DNA of 64,000 nt from the NCBI RefSeq assembly GCF_000092065.1, contig NC_009357.1, positions 682,001 to 746,000 on the forward strand. Reading direction: 5' to 3'. The notes under the pieces were generated by a model. That model worked only from the letters and a program-made list of their open reading frames with translations, ran no database searches and was not told where the DNA came from. Positions 62,944-64,000 of the stretch are shown piece after piece. Both the position numbers and the translations under genes were made by a program. Within the stretch, counting starts at the first letter, position 1, and the number at the start of each line of letters is the position of its first letter. The stretch comes from Ostreococcus lucimarinus CCE9901. Its lineage: Eukaryota; Chlorophyta; Mamiellophyceae; Mamiellales; Bathycoccaceae.

Positions 62944-64000
62944 CTAAAGACGAGATTTAATTTTGGTGTCCAACGGACCCTGAGCGAGGGTGCGACCCTG
63001 AATGGCGCAGTTCTCTAAGTAAGGACACGGTTGGTACAGACCGCCGTACTTGGTGGACCAAGCGCGGAGCTTGGCGGCGATCACGGCGGGGCCGACGGAG
63101 TCGCCCCAGTGGACGACGCCGCCTCGAAAGGCAGGGAAGCCCATGCCTAAGATTGCCGCGGTGTCGATATCGCCAGCCTTGACGACGATGCCTTCGGAAA
63201 GAACTCTGCACGCTTCGTTGACGACCGGGAAAAAGATCATCTCAGCGATCTCTTGCGGACTCAAGCCCGCCGGAATGGGCGAACCGTCGAGCGGAAGTTT
63301 GGACTGCGCTCGGGACGCGGCGATGAGCATCTCGACACCCTCGGAATCAGGCGTGGCCCGGCGCTTATTGTCGTACTTGTAAAATCCAGCACCGGACTTC
63401 TCGCCCAATCTTTTGTTCGCGAGCAACGATGGGATGAGGGGCGAGCGGTAGACTCGATCGGGGAAATCGTCGATGAAGTTCTGCCCGACGTGAACGCCGA
63501 CATCGTGACCGACCAAATCACCCAAACGGAACGGACCCATGGGCATTCCAAACATCATTATCGCACGATCGATGGCGTACGGATCGCACCCAATATCCAC
63601 GAGCACCGTCGCGCTCATGGTGTACGGAAAGAAGATACGGTTGACGGCGAATCCGGTGCAGTTTCCCACGACGACAGGCGTCTTCTTAATTTGTTTACTC
63701 AAGCCCAAGGTGTCCACCAAAATCTGCGCCGGAGTCGCGTCGGTACGAATAATTTCGAACAGCTGCATGACATGAGCAGGTGAAAAGAAATGAGCACCCA
63801 CGATGCGCTCTGGGTTCTTCATTTTGGCGGCGATTTTTGTAATGTCGATGGTACTCGTGTTCGTGCTCAAGATGCAATCAGGCTTGCAAATCCTCTCCAA
63901 CTCACAGAAGATCTTTTGCTTGAGAGGTAAGTTTTCAATGACAGCCTCGATGACCATATCACACTGACGGAAATCTTGATCTGTGAGTGTAGGCTTGACG
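62944..64000 (-). CDS. Peroxisomal multifunctional beta-oxidation protein, C-terminal part (5' end outside window)
   Basis: About 351 codons are present; the frame is open to the right edge. The sequence is the 3-hydroxyacyl-CoA dehydrogenase half of an MFP2/AIM1-type enzyme: DMVIEAVIENLPLKQKIFCE, then ILSTNTSTIDITKIA, RIVGAHFFSPAHVMQLFEII with the catalytic histidine, GNCTGFAVNRIFFPY and the C-terminal domain GEKSGAGFYKYD. The protein ends SRL, a type 1 peroxisome signal. The enoyl-CoA hydratase half should be just outside the window. The enzyme does two steps of fatty-acid beta-oxidation. Confidence 0.93.
   Translation of the reverse strand, partial: VKPTLTDQDFRQCDMVIEAVIENLPLKQKIFCELERICKPDCILSTNTSTIDITKIAAKMKNPERIVGAHFFSPAHVMQLFEIIRTDATPAQILVDTLGLSKQIKKTPVVVGNCTGFAVNRIFFPYTMSATVLVDIGCDPYAIDRAIMMFGMPMGPFRLGDLVGHDVGVHVGQNFIDDFPDRVYRSPLIPSLLANKRLGEKSGAGFYKYDNKRRATPDSEGVEMLIAASRAQSKLPLDGSPIPAGLSPQEIAEMIFFPVVNEACRVLSEGIVVKAGDIDTAAILGMGFPAFRGGVVHWGDSVGPAVIAAKLRAWSTKYGGLYQPCPYLENCAIQGRTLAQGPLDTKIKSRL

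Overview
This window is nuclear DNA from a very small green alga. The best fit is a picoeukaryotic prasinophyte of the order Mamiellales, most like Ostreococcus. The evidence is GC-rich DNA (richest between genes), gene spacing of often only 40-250 bp on both strands, prasinophyte-type Lhcp antenna genes, plastid- and mitochondrion-targeted proteins, and short introns with a strict signature. I place 44 protein-coding genes (one per about 1.45 kb), two of them cut by the window ends. Thirteen genes are spliced, with 20 introns rebuilt by hand. All 20 start GTRCG, and 18 carry CTGAC shortly before the 3' AG. I found no rRNA, tRNA, CRISPR array, transposase or virus-like gene.

Layout. 0-5.3 kb: end of an FCP1-like CTD phosphatase, a membrane protein with two HVA22/REEP-like segments, a secretory cyclophilin-like protein, ARPC2 and the very-long-chain enoyl-CoA reductase. 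5.5-15.2 kb: chromatin and transcription genes (HAT1, XPB, a BRD7/9-like bromodomain protein) plus a 1057-aa unknown membrane protein. 15.2-26 kb: S4 protein, TOM40, RPL10, a DEDD exonuclease, a YacP/NYN nuclease, an ADNT1-like carrier, a cyclophilin, a plastid membrane protein and a phytoene-desaturase-like oxidoreductase. 26-38 kb: coiled-coil protein, MsrA, acyl-CoA-binding protein, tandem BRCT protein, NAC-alpha, a spliced 65-aa microprotein, a GYD-like protein, THOC3, a DCAF15-like protein, an AAMP/Sqt1-like WD40 protein and the Fe-S scaffold NFU.

38-49 kb is the least familiar part. It holds a type II membrane protein with a triplicated four-cysteine module, another signal-anchored unknown, a thioredoxin-like protein, a 1900-aa secreted mosaic (Ig-like, cadherin-like, LamG, many IPT/TIG-like repeats) and a four-exon beta-rich unknown. 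49-64 kb: RPL11, a bicupin, an MFSD5-type molybdate transporter, two head-to-head Lhcp genes in an inverted duplication, a SET methyltransferase, a plastid DEAD-box helicase, a DUF92/VTE6 kinase, an alpha/beta hydrolase and the end of the peroxisomal multifunctional beta-oxidation enzyme.

Functional groups: transcription and mRNA export (FCP1, XPB, HAT1, bromodomain, THOC3); translation (RPL10, RPL11, NAC-alpha, AAMP/Sqt1); organelle biogenesis (TOM40, NFU, carrier, DEAD helicase, YacP); lipid and prenyl metabolism (ECR, ACBP, MFP, VTE6); photosynthesis (Lhcp pair). These are neighbours by chance in a compact eukaryotic genome rather than operons. The strongest leads are the gene-conversion pattern of the Lhcp pair, telomere-box-like elements in first introns of translation genes, the uniform splice grammar, and the unknown secreted proteins at 38-48 kb.
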